Shown piece by piece: positions 17,781-25,378 of a stretch of 64,000 bases of DNA (position 1 is the stretch's first letter; each line of letters starts with the position of its first letter). Both the position numbers and the translations under genes were made by a program. The notes below the pieces were generated by a model. It searched no databases. It was not told the DNA's origin and saw only the letters and a program-made list of their open reading frames with translations. Source of the stretch: Cupriavidus necator N-1 (lineage in GTDB: Bacteria; Pseudomonadota; Gammaproteobacteria; Burkholderiales; Burkholderiaceae); contig NC_015726.1 of the NCBI RefSeq assembly GCF_000219215.1, positions 1,798,001 through 1,862,000 on the forward strand, given 5' to 3'.

Positions 17781-18155
17781 ATGATTGCCGAGGAAGCAAA
17801 TCCGGTCCGCGAGCCACAGGCACGCGAAGACGTCATCCGCTGGTATCGCGCTGGCGAACTCGGTACCTTGTTTGCCGCCGGCGATTGCCATGGCCTGGAT
17901 GTCGACGGCCAACGCATCGGGCTGTTCAAGGTCGATGAAGCGGTCTATGCGCTGGATGACATCTGCACACACGGCAACGCGCTGCTGTCGGACGGCGAAA
18001 TGGACGGGCATGGCATCGAATGCCCGCTGCACGCCGGGCTGTTCGATGTACGTAACGGGCGAGCCATGTGTGCGCCGCTGACCCGCGATGCCCGTTGCCA
18101 TGCGGTGAAGGTCGAAGCCGGCGTGGTCTATGTTGCCGCGCCGGAGAAGTCATGA
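17781..18155 (+). CDS. Rieske-type 2Fe-2S ferredoxin
   Basis: A 124-aa ferredoxin with Rieske ligands Cys62 and His64 (ICTHGNALLS), Cys81 and His84 (ECPLHAGLFDV). It should carry electrons from the FAD reductase to the oxygenase. The ATG at 17781 follows GGGAGGAAGCACC; a TTG further up is in frame but poorly placed. The roughly 20-residue extension before the usual ferredoxin start (EEANPVREPQAREDV) is slightly long for BphA3 types. Its stop overlaps the asparaginase-like start by four bases. Confidence 0.92.
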   Translation: MIAEEANPVREPQAREDVIRWYRAGELGTLFAAGDCHGLDVDGQRIGLFKVDEAVYALDDICTHGNALLSDGEMDGHGIECPLHAGLFDVRNGRAMCAPLTRDARCHAVKVEAGVVYVAAPEKS

Positions 18156-19201
18156 ACGCTGTCGCTGACACGATTGCCATGTCCGCAGGCAACACCGCCC
18201 AGCCTCGCATCGCCGTGATCGGCACCGGCGGTACCTTTGCCATGCACGCCCGGCACCGCTTCGACTGGGTGGAATACGGCGAGAGTGGCGTGGTCCATCC
18301 CATTGAGAAGTTGCTGGATGATCTCGGCAGCCTTGGAGATGTGGCAGATGCGGTCGAACTGGTGCCGGTACCGTTCCGCGCCCTGGGCAGTACCGGCATC
18401 ACGCAGGCGGACTGGCTGGCGCTGGCGCGCCTGATCGAGGACTCCGCGCGGCGCGATCCGGGCCTGGCCGGCTTTGTGATCACGCACGGCACCGCTACGC
18501 TGGAAGAGACCGCATGGTTCCTCGACCTGGCGCTCACGCTCGACCAGCCCATCGTGATCACGGGGGCGCAGCGTCCGGCGAATACCGCTGGCAGCGATGT
18601 GCCGGCCAACCTGCGGGCGGCGCTCGCGGTGGCGCAGTCCGGCGCGGCCCGCGGCGCCGGCGTGCTGGTCGTGATGGACGGGCATATCTTCGCCGCCCGG
18701 GACGTTACCAAGGCCGCCAGCTTCGATCTCAATGCCTTCGAGGCGCCGCCGTTCGGCCCGCTCGGCCGCGTCGAGGCCAGCGGCGCGGTGACCATGCGGC
18801 GGCTGCCGGTGCGGCGCCGGGGCATGCCCGCGCCCAGCCTCGCGAACCTTGAAGCATTGCCGCGCGTGGACATCGTCATGTCGTACGCCGGCGCCGACCG
18901 CACCGCGATCGATGCGCTGGTGGCTGCCGGCTGCGCGGGCCTTGTCAGCGCGGGACTGCCGCCTGGCCGGCCGGCGAATGCCGAGGCGCAGGGCCTGGCC
19001 GACGCCGTGCGCGCCGGTACCACCGTGGTCCAGTCCACCCGCGCGTCGCGCGGCATGGTGCCGCCGCAGGCGTTCCTGCGCGCCGCCGGCGTGCTGGCGG
19101 GTGGCGACCTGTCGCCGCAGAAGCTGCGCATCTTGCTGATGCTGGCGCTGACGCAGACCCGCGATCCTGGGTTGCTGCAGCAGTGGCTGCTTGAGAACTG
19201 A
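18152..19201 (+). CDS. Type II asparaginase-fold amidohydrolase with a replaced catalytic Asp
   Basis: A 349-aa protein of the L-asparaginase/glutaminase family. The first-threonine motif is VIGTGGTF (Thr28) and the second is THGTATLEETAWF (Thr114). The lysine is present in ARDVTK (Lys187), and GAQRPANTAGSDVPANL is family-typical. The canonical HGTDT has become HGTAT: the Asp beside the second Thr is Ala115. In EcAII this Asp (Asp90) binds the substrate amino group, so ordinary asparaginase activity seems unlikely and an amide without an alpha-amino group is plausible. It overlaps the ferredoxin stop by four bases, so it belongs to the aromatic operon. Confidence 0.85.
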   Translation: MNAVADTIAMSAGNTAQPRIAVIGTGGTFAMHARHRFDWVEYGESGVVHPIEKLLDDLGSLGDVADAVELVPVPFRALGSTGITQADWLALARLIEDSARRDPGLAGFVITHGTATLEETAWFLDLALTLDQPIVITGAQRPANTAGSDVPANLRAALAVAQSGAARGAGVLVVMDGHIFAARDVTKAASFDLNAFEAPPFGPLGRVEASGAVTMRRLPVRRRGMPAPSLANLEALPRVDIVMSYAGADRTAIDALVAAGCAGLVSAGLPPGRPANAEAQGLADAVRAGTTVVQSTRASRGMVPPQAFLRAAGVLAGGDLSPQKLRILLMLALTQTRDPGLLQQWLLEN

Positions 19202-19232
19202 GTTGCCCCACAACACACATAAGGAGACAGCG

Positions 19233-20147
19233 ATGTCCGAACTCGATATTCATCAACTGCTCGACCTGGTGAACACCCGTCAGGTGGAAACCGGCGACGC
19301 ACGCGTGCGCGCCATTACCGCGCGTATTGTCAGCGACCTGTTCCACACCATCGACGAATTCGACGTCAAGCCGGACGAATTCTGGGCCGCAACGAAGTGG
19401 CTGACCCGGCTGGGCAAGGCCGACATGGTCGGCCTCATTACCGCCGGCCTGGGCTTCGACCGGCTGCTCGATATTCGCGAGGACGAGGCTGACCGCGCGG
19501 CCCAGCGCGCGCTGGGCACGCCGCGCGCGATCGAAGGCCCGCTCTATATTGCCGGCGCGCCGCTGCACCAGCACGAGGTGAAGCTCGATGAAGGCAACGA
19601 AGGCAAGGGCCAACCACTGGTGATGGAAGGCCGCGTCCTCGACGTGCAGGGCAATCCTGTCCCGAACGCGGTGGTCGATGTCTGGCATTGCAACGAACTG
19701 GGCCGCTATTCCCATTTCGACCCGGATCAGCCGGACTATAACCTGCGCCGACGCATCCAGGCCGACGGCGAGGGCGCCTACCGTTTCCGCAGCTTCCTCC
19801 CGCCGGGATACGCCATTCCGCCGAACAGCCCGGTCTCCGAACTCTTTGCACTGCTTGGCCGCCACGGGAACCGCCCGGCCCATATCCATTTCCTCGTCTC
19901 GGGCGGCGCAAAGCGTGCCCTGACCACGCAGATCAATATTCCGGGCGACACTTTCCTGGACGACGATTTTGCGTTCGCCACCCGCGACGGGCTGGTCGTT
20001 GAGCTGGAAACGGTGCAGAGCGCGGCAGGCTATGAATCCCTCGGTTTGCAGGCGCCATTCACCCGCGTTCGCTTCGATTTCCGCTTGCAGGACGTGCTCA
20101 ACGAGGACGAAGCCACCCCCGCCAGCCGCTACGCCAGGGCCGCGTGA
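19233..20147 (+). CDS. catA: Intradiol ring-cleavage dioxygenase, catechol 1,2-dioxygenase type
   Basis: A 304-aa enzyme with the N-terminal dioxygenase helical domain and the C-terminal intradiol catalytic domain. The Fe(III) ligands are all visible: Tyr159 (GRYSHFDP), Tyr193 (PPGYAIPP), His217 and His219 (NRPAHIHFLV). LLGRHGNRPAHIHF is closer to CatA than to hydroxyquinol or chlorocatechol enzymes. It would open catechol to cis,cis-muconate (ortho cleavage). AAGGAGACAGCG precedes the ATG at 19233. It ends the Rieske operon; no muconate cycloisomerase follows, so the lower pathway must be encoded elsewhere. Confidence 0.9.
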   Translation: MSELDIHQLLDLVNTRQVETGDARVRAITARIVSDLFHTIDEFDVKPDEFWAATKWLTRLGKADMVGLITAGLGFDRLLDIREDEADRAAQRALGTPRAIEGPLYIAGAPLHQHEVKLDEGNEGKGQPLVMEGRVLDVQGNPVPNAVVDVWHCNELGRYSHFDPDQPDYNLRRRIQADGEGAYRFRSFLPPGYAIPPNSPVSELFALLGRHGNRPAHIHFLVSGGAKRALTTQINIPGDTFLDDDFAFATRDGLVVELETVQSAAGYESLGLQAPFTRVRFDFRLQDVLNEDEATPASRYARAA

Positions 20148-20184
20148 TTCATGCCATTCAGATAACGCTTTAACCGCTACCGTC

Positions 20185-20265
20185 ATTCCCGCTAAAGCCT
20201 TTTCAGAGCACGTAAGCGGGAATCCAGTGTCTCCAGGAGCCAAGGGTCCCCGCTTTCGCGGGGAC
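20185..20265. repeat. Intergenic palindromic repeat pair / terminator
   Basis: Two hairpins in tandem follow the intradiol gene. ATTCCCGCT (20185-20193) pairs with AGCGGGAAT (20215-20223). GTCCCCGC (20246-20253) pairs with GCGGGGAC (20258-20265) around TTTC. The wording (CATTCCCGC, GCGGGAATCCAGTGTC) is that of a dispersed beta-proteobacterial intergenic repeat. Position after a long operon suggests it also ends transcription. I saw no second copy in this window. Confidence 0.65.
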
Positions 20266-20328
20266 AACGGTGGGTCGTCCTCTTCAGCAAAGCATCGACC
20301 ACAGCACTGAGAAACAGGGAAACGCAAA

Positions 20329-21423
20329 TTGACTAACTACGGGCGAACGTTACTTGCTGTTCTTTCGGCGGCCCCTCTGATGGCCGCCGCGCAATCGGTC
20401 ACGATCTACGGTGTGGTCGATACCGGCGTGGAGTACGTGAACAATATCGGCGCACGCAAGAGTAGCGTGGTCCGCATGCCAAGCCTGACAGGGATGGTGC
20501 CGTCACGGTGGGGAATGCGGGGGAGCGAAGACCTCGGCGGGGGGCTGAAAAGCATATTTGTGCTGGAGTCCGGCTTCGCTCCGGATTCCGGCGTGTCCAA
20601 CCAGGGTGGCCGCCTGTTTGGCCGGCAAGCGCTGGTAGGCCTGTCGGGCAACTGGGGTCAGGTTGCGTTCGGCCGGCAGTACACCATGCTGTTCTGGGCC
20701 ATGCTCGATCCGGACATCCTTGGACCGAACGTCTACGGGTCCGCTTCGCTGGATAGCTATATCCCCAATACGCGCGCCGACAATGCCATCTCCTACAAGG
20801 GCACGTTTGGCGGGCTGACCTTGGGCGCGACTTATAGCTTCGGTCGCGACACGGTCAACGCCGGACCGAGTCCCTCCGGGGCCAATTGCGCTGGCGAGAA
20901 CGCGGCCGATCCGCGGGCATGCCGGGAATGGTCTGCCCTGCTGCAGTACAGCACCGGCTGGTGGGGCGTTGCCGCGGCCTACGATTCGCTGCGCGGTGGT
21001 CCCGGCGCGTTTGGCGGCCTGACCAAAAGCAGCTTCACGGACGATCGCCTGTCGCTCAATGGCTACATGATTCTCGCGAAGACCAAGCTGGGCCTGGGCT
21101 GGCTGCGTCGCGACAACGATAGCAGCCCGACACCGCGTAGCGATCTGTGGTATGCCGGCGCTGCCTATGACATCACGCCGGCGTTCACACTCGCCGGCCA
21201 GGTCTATTACCAGCGATACCACCACAGCGACAACAAGGCCATGCTGTACGCATTGCGCGGCAGCTACGCTTTCTCCAAACGCACCTCGGTGTACGCCACT
21301 GCCGGCTTCATCGACAACGGCGGTCAGCTTGCCGCGTCGGTCAGCGGCGGGCAGACCGGCTCAAATCCCGTACCCGGCGGCAATCAGTTCGGCACCATGA
21401 TCGGCATCAAGCACGTCTTCTAG
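20329..21423 (+). CDS. Gram-negative porin (Burkholderiales OmpC-type)
   Basis: A 364-aa outer-membrane porin. The signal peptide TLLAVLSAAPLMAAAQS is followed by the mature start VTIYGVVDTGVEY. There are repeated amphipathic beta-strands, GLSGNWGQVAFGRQYTMLF and a C-terminal Phe (IGIKHVF). The only plausible start is a TTG at 20329 after CAGGGA. It lies 181 bp past the catechol dioxygenase gene, behind the hairpin pair, so it is likely a separate or read-through unit. It may admit the aromatic substrate of the Rieske operon. Confidence 0.88.
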   Translation: MTNYGRTLLAVLSAAPLMAAAQSVTIYGVVDTGVEYVNNIGARKSSVVRMPSLTGMVPSRWGMRGSEDLGGGLKSIFVLESGFAPDSGVSNQGGRLFGRQALVGLSGNWGQVAFGRQYTMLFWAMLDPDILGPNVYGSASLDSYIPNTRADNAISYKGTFGGLTLGATYSFGRDTVNAGPSPSGANCAGENAADPRACREWSALLQYSTGWWGVAAAYDSLRGGPGAFGGLTKSSFTDDRLSLNGYMILAKTKLGLGWLRRDNDSSPTPRSDLWYAGAAYDITPAFTLAGQVYYQRYHHSDNKAMLYALRGSYAFSKRTSVYATAGFIDNGGQLAASVSGGQTGSNPVPGGNQFGTMIGIKHVF

Positions 21424-21488
21424 ACGCTGCGACTTCGCCGCCCCGCGGAACGCATGGAAGCCTCACTGAAGACGGAGCTGCGAAATTA

Positions 21489-22094
21489 ATGAAGCTATGC
21501 TCATTCCGAAACAGCTCGGCAAGCCGACGCGTGCGGATCGCGACTGCGCTGAAGGGCGCTAGTCTTGATATTGTAGAAATCGACCTACCTGCCGGTGAGC
21601 AGTTCGGTCATGAGTACCTTTCCGTTAATCCGCAAGGCTTGGTGCCGGCGTTGATCACGGATGACGGGCTTGTGGTTACGCAATCGCTTGCCATCCTGAC
21701 TTGGTTGGATGCCAAATTTCCAGAGCCGGTATTGCTTGGCCTGACCCAGGCATGCCGCGTGAAAATTCTGGAGTTCCTTAGTGTCGTTGGCTGCGATGTT
21801 CATCCGCTTCAGGGGCTAAGGCTTTCGCGATGGCTTGACGAAGCCGGATCGCCGCCGGAAGCCTTTTCGGTCATTGCCAGACGCGCTATATCCGATGGAT
21901 TGGCGACTTGCGAGCAACTCGTGCATGGCGGAACCCAAAGGTTTTGCTTCTCCAATGAACCTTCGGCTGCAGATATCTGGCTGATTCCGCAGCTGAATAA
22001 TGCAAGGCGGTTCGGAGTTGACATTACCTCCTACCCGAGGCTAGTCGGCATCGAACAGAGTTGCCTTGCATTGCCTGCGTTTCGCGACGCTTGA
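21489..22094 (+). CDS. Glutathione S-transferase, zeta/maleylacetoacetate-isomerase-like
   Basis: A 201-aa protein with a thioredoxin-like N-terminal domain (MKLCSFRNSSASRRVRI; VPALITDDGLVVTQSLAI binds glutathione) and a helical C-terminal domain ending PRLVGIEQSCLALPAF. Pattern and length match maleylacetoacetate isomerase (zeta GST). The zeta active-site SSC appears as SSA in NSSASRRV, so the cysteine is missing. The gene is noticeably less GC-rich and less biased in codon use than its neighbours and is flanked by a broken dioxygenase tail, suggesting insertion by recombination. It may act on a cleavage product, but its activity is uncertain. Confidence 0.8.
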   Translation: MKLCSFRNSSASRRVRIATALKGASLDIVEIDLPAGEQFGHEYLSVNPQGLVPALITDDGLVVTQSLAILTWLDAKFPEPVLLGLTQACRVKILEFLSVVGCDVHPLQGLRLSRWLDEAGSPPEAFSVIARRAISDGLATCEQLVHGGTQRFCFSNEPSAADIWLIPQLNNARRFGVDITSYPRLVGIEQSCLALPAFRDA

Positions 22095-22160
22095 CGACCT
22101 CCGCACATGCGAACGTGCTGCTTGTCGGAGCCACGGCGCTCCAGGCAAAAGCGACCTGCA

Positions 22161-22256
22161 GCGGTGGATTGCTGCAACTTCTATTTCCGTCTGCAGGATG
22201 CGCTGAGCGAGGACGAGGTAACGCCAGCCAGTCGCTATGTCATGTCGGGGGCGTGA
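22161..22256 (+). pseudogene. 3' remnant of a second intradiol dioxygenase gene
   Basis: In one frame these bases read FYFRLQDALSEDEVTPAS, then RYVMSGA and a stop at 22256. The intact dioxygenase ends FDFRLQDVLNEDEATPAS, then RYARAA. About 16 of 23 aligned residues agree, so this is the tail of a paralogous or homologous intradiol gene. No start, iron ligands or upstream domain remain, and homology fades before about 22170. It lies 67 bp after the GST stop codon. Confidence 0.75.
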
Positions 22257-22710
22257 TCCCCTAAAAGCGGCCGTCATAAGCGAGGGACACACGTGTCCGG
22301 ACGCTGCCTGACGGCTGCCGTCGTATCTTCGTTGTGGTCGCCGCATGCCAGTTCTGGCCCCCTTGCGGCCCTGCGGCCATCCCCCTTCTGGCCACGCCTT
22401 CCCCCGGCAGTGCACCGATTACCCTTCGTCCGCTGATTGCGCGGCGAAGCATCGGTGTGCGCCTGCGGTCGCTCCCGTGAAGGTTCAAATTGACCCCTCC
22501 GGAGGCCCATTGGCCTTGTCGGCGGGGCGCACCTCAGGACGGTGACGACAAAAGTCTGCGTGGAGAACAAGGTCGGACGAGCGCTTTTGGTGTTGCTGTT
22601 CACTGTTGGTTGCCACCCTGTATGACGTCGACGTCAGCCGGTCAATCGCTATGCTGGCGTACACTTTTGGTTGCCGTGATCCCCGCCCCACATCAGACCG
22701 TTACCCCATC
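22257..22710. other. Intergenic region with no gene; possible old insertion scar
   Basis: About 450 bp between the dioxygenase remnant and the LysR gene. I see no convincing coding frame. GTTCACTGTTGGTTGCC (near 22599) recurs with one change near 31969, and TTTTGGTTGCC occurs again near 22665. Such short repeats could be end-repeats of a lost insertion sequence; the evidence is weak. The LysR promoter should lie in the last 100 bp. Confidence 0.3.
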
Positions 22711-23682
22711 ATGAAGCTGCATCAGTTTCGCGCACTGGTTGCGATTGCCGATAGCGGCAGCATTCGGAATGCCGCCCGGAATACGGACTACTCCCCAGCC
22801 GCAATCACCAAAGCAGTGCGTGAGCTGGAAGAGGAGGTGGGGGTTACCTTGATCGTTCGCGAGACCACGGGCATCACGCTGACGCCAGCGGGACAGGTCC
22901 TGCTCGAGCATGCGCGTTTCACAATGGGGGCGATCGCACGCGCTCGCGAGGAAATGGAGGCCTTCGCCAGTCAGCGTAAAAGGACGCTCAAAGTCGCGGT
23001 GCCGTCATGGCTTGGCATGACTTTGCTGGGCGAGATCATTGACCGCTTTCAGATCCTGATGCCGGAGACCCAGCTCGAGTTATTCGAGAGCTTTCCGTCC
23101 CTGACATTGCCAAAACTTCGTGACGGTACCCTGGACCTGTCGATCGGGCGGTCTTATTCACCAACGCCTGCCGAGCTCAATCAGCTGTCGCTGTTCTCGA
23201 CGGGATACGCCGTCGTGGCACGCGCAGGGCATCCATTGGCGTCGTGCCGTTCGCTCCAGGAGCTTGCCGGTGCCAGCTGGATCCTCAGCCGCAACTACAA
23301 GAGTGAGGACGGCGCATTCCAGGCTGCGTTCCAGGAGTATTGCGACCGCTACGCTCCCCGGATCCACATATCGCATTCGAGTGCCGTCGCAAATAGCCTG
23401 GTCGCCAGGACGGACCTGCTCAGCCTGATGCCGTGGCCAATGGCAGAGCTGCTTGTCGCAAAGGATGGGCTGTGTGTGCTTCCGATTCGGGATGCGCTAG
23501 CGGATGCGGAAATCACGATTACCTACCGGCGCGGCGTTCCGCTCAGCGCGCCGGCAAAGTGCTTTATCGAGGCGACGATAGCGGTAATCCGCGAGTCAGA
23601 GCATTCCACCGACCCGGATAAACGCCGGTTCTTCCATACCGTGGAGTGCCTGCTGAAGGACAAGGACAACATTCCGGCTTAA
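22711..23682 (+). CDS. LysR family transcriptional regulator
   Basis: A 323-aa LysR protein. An N-terminal winged helix (LHQFRALVAIADSGSIRNAA, then SPAAITKAVRELEEEVG) is followed by a type-2 periplasmic-binding-like effector domain (LKVAVPSWLGMTLLGEII; DLSIGRSYSP). The ATG at 22711 opens the first recognisable residues. It precedes, on the same strand and 328 bp away, an MFS transporter and two amidohydrolases, and is the likely activator of that operon. LysR targets normally have a T-N11-A site upstream; I could not pick one out with confidence. Confidence 0.9.
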   Translation: MKLHQFRALVAIADSGSIRNAARNTDYSPAAITKAVRELEEEVGVTLIVRETTGITLTPAGQVLLEHARFTMGAIARAREEMEAFASQRKRTLKVAVPSWLGMTLLGEIIDRFQILMPETQLELFESFPSLTLPKLRDGTLDLSIGRSYSPTPAELNQLSLFSTGYAVVARAGHPLASCRSLQELAGASWILSRNYKSEDGAFQAAFQEYCDRYAPRIHISHSSAVANSLVARTDLLSLMPWPMAELLVAKDGLCVLPIRDALADAEITITYRRGVPLSAPAKCFIEATIAVIRESEHSTDPDKRRFFHTVECLLKDKDNIPA

Positions 23683-24010
23683 GGGTAGGAGGGGGTAGGT
23701 CTTATTCCCCGAGTTCCCCATCCTCCCATTCGCGAGCATTGATGCTGATCCCTAGTCAGGTGCAGGCCAATAGGCGAACTCGCACCAGGCATGTGCCTGG
23801 GCCAGCGATGCTCGCCGGGACCCGTGAAGCACATCATCTCCCTTTGACGGGACATGCACATTCCATCGCGTTTGGCAAGCCAGTGGGCAGCGTGCCAAGG
23901 CAAGCGTCCGAGCTTCAGGGAAGCCACCACATTGACGTACTCAAAAACGAGGGCCACTATTTATTGCGTTGTGACGACAGTGTCATCACCAGTTCAATAC
24001 GGAGACAGAT
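23683..24010. promoter_or_regulatory. Leader region of the MHS transporter/amidohydrolase operon
   Basis: A 328-bp gap between the LysR gene and the MFS gene with no coding frame I can support. It should hold the operon promoter and LysR site. The downstream edge carries GGAGACAGAT as the ribosome-binding site for the GTG start at 24011. Confidence 0.4.
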
Positions 24011-25351
24011 GTGCCCCAGGACTCAATCGCAGCCGATAAGGCGATCCGCAACAAAGCGAAGAGCTCATCCCATGGAAGCATCATTGCGGTTGTGGCCGGC
24101 AATGCGCTTGAGTTCTACGACTTCACCGTTTACGCCTTCTTCGCCGTATTTATCGGGAAGGCATTCTTCCCATCCTTCTCGCCGGCGAGTCAACTGATTG
24201 CCTCGGTCGCCGTGTTTGGCGCCGGATTCGTTGCGCGGCCGCTCGGCGGGATCCTCATCGGCGCCTATGCGGACCGGGCGGGGCGCAAGGCAGCGCTGAC
24301 GCTCACGATCGGCCTGATGGCCCTGGGTACGGCCATTATCGCGTTCACGCCGACGCATCAGTCGATCGGTCTTGCTGCCCCTGTCCTGGTGGTCATTGGC
24401 CGTCTGTTGCAGGGGTTCTCCGCAGGCGGCGAAACCGGACCCGCCACGACCTACCTGCTTGAGATGGCATCGGAGGGTCGCCGGGGTTTCTATACGAGCT
24501 GGCAGATTGCCACCCAAGGCATTGCCGCATTGCTTGGCGGCCTGGTTGGCTACATCGTGTCGTCGGTGATGTCGGAAAGCGCGCTCGCGGACTGGGGATG
24601 GCGTATTCCGTTTGTCTTCGGCCTGCTGATTGCCCCGGTCGGCCTGTATATCCGAAACCGGCTGCATGAGACGCTGGATGCCGAGAGTGCCGTCAAGAAC
24701 ACCGGCGAACTGATCTCGACCATCGTCCGTGGTCATTTGCCGGATCTGCTGATCGCATGCTGCGTGCTGATCGGCCCGACCGTGACCGTCTACATCGTCG
24801 GTCATTACATGACCTCGTATGGCATTCGCGTGCTGCACCTTCCCACGTCGACTTCCATGCTGGTGGGACTGACTACCGGAGCGGTCGGTCTCGTCACCTC
24901 GCTGTTCGCGGGTCTCCTCTACGACCGTTTCCCACGGTCCAGGCTGATCGTGCTGCCGCAGTTCATTTCTGTGACCGCGATCCTGCCCGTCTTCTCCTGG
25001 GTGATCGAGCGTGGCACCGGCAGTGTGTTCCTGACCATGATTGCCGTGCTGACCTTCTTCCGCGTGCTGATGGCCCCGTTCCATCTCTGCTTCATACCGG
25101 AGATCTTCCCGAAGGCGGTTCGCAGCACTTGCGTGTCGATCTGCTACAGCGTTCCCACCACGATCTTTGGCGGCAGTGCGCAACTGGTCGTCGCCTGGAT
25201 GGCCAGCGTGTTCCCAAATCCCATGAGCCCCGCCTGGTACCTGGTCGCTACCAATGTCGTATCCCTCGGTGCGGTGTTCTGGCTGTACCTCCGTCGGAAC
25301 CGGAAGGCCCAGGGGCGCTCCAGCACGCTGGACAGCGCTATCCAGGTCTGA
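24011..25351 (+). CDS. MFS transporter, metabolite:H+ symporter (MHS) family
   Basis: A 446-aa transporter. The MHS signature GNALEFYDFTVYAFFAVFIGKAFFPS is helix 1 (shown only as family landmark residues GN, E and D). DRAGRKAAL is the loop-2/3 motif and GRLLQGFSAGGETGPATTYL is helix 4. Relatives import carboxylates, betaines and aromatic acids (ProP, ShiA, PcaT). GTG is the start, six bases after GGAGAC. The amidohydrolase genes follow 28 bp later, so it probably imports the amide or its product. Confidence 0.88.
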   Translation: MPQDSIAADKAIRNKAKSSSHGSIIAVVAGNALEFYDFTVYAFFAVFIGKAFFPSFSPASQLIASVAVFGAGFVARPLGGILIGAYADRAGRKAALTLTIGLMALGTAIIAFTPTHQSIGLAAPVLVVIGRLLQGFSAGGETGPATTYLLEMASEGRRGFYTSWQIATQGIAALLGGLVGYIVSSVMSESALADWGWRIPFVFGLLIAPVGLYIRNRLHETLDAESAVKNTGELISTIVRGHLPDLLIACCVLIGPTVTVYIVGHYMTSYGIRVLHLPTSTSMLVGLTTGAVGLVTSLFAGLLYDRFPRSRLIVLPQFISVTAILPVFSWVIERGTGSVFLTMIAVLTFFRVLMAPFHLCFIPEIFPKAVRSTCVSICYSVPTTIFGGSAQLVVAWMASVFPNPMSPAWYLVATNVVSLGAVFWLYLRRNRKAQGRSSTLDSAIQV

Positions 25352-25378
25352 ACAGATATCAACCAAGAGGTCCAAGGG

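Noticed and set aside
20185..20265. Possible CRISPR or attachment site
   Set aside because: Only two unrelated hairpins with no regular spacing; better explained as an intergenic repeat and terminator.
22257..22710. Possible insertion sequence
   Set aside because: No transposase frame and no clear terminal inverted repeats or target duplication; only a short repeat shared with 31969.
24065..25375. A 436-codon open frame antisense to the MHS transporter
   Set aside because: Shadow of a clear membrane-transporter gene. It has no recognisable motif and the mirrored composition expected for antisense.
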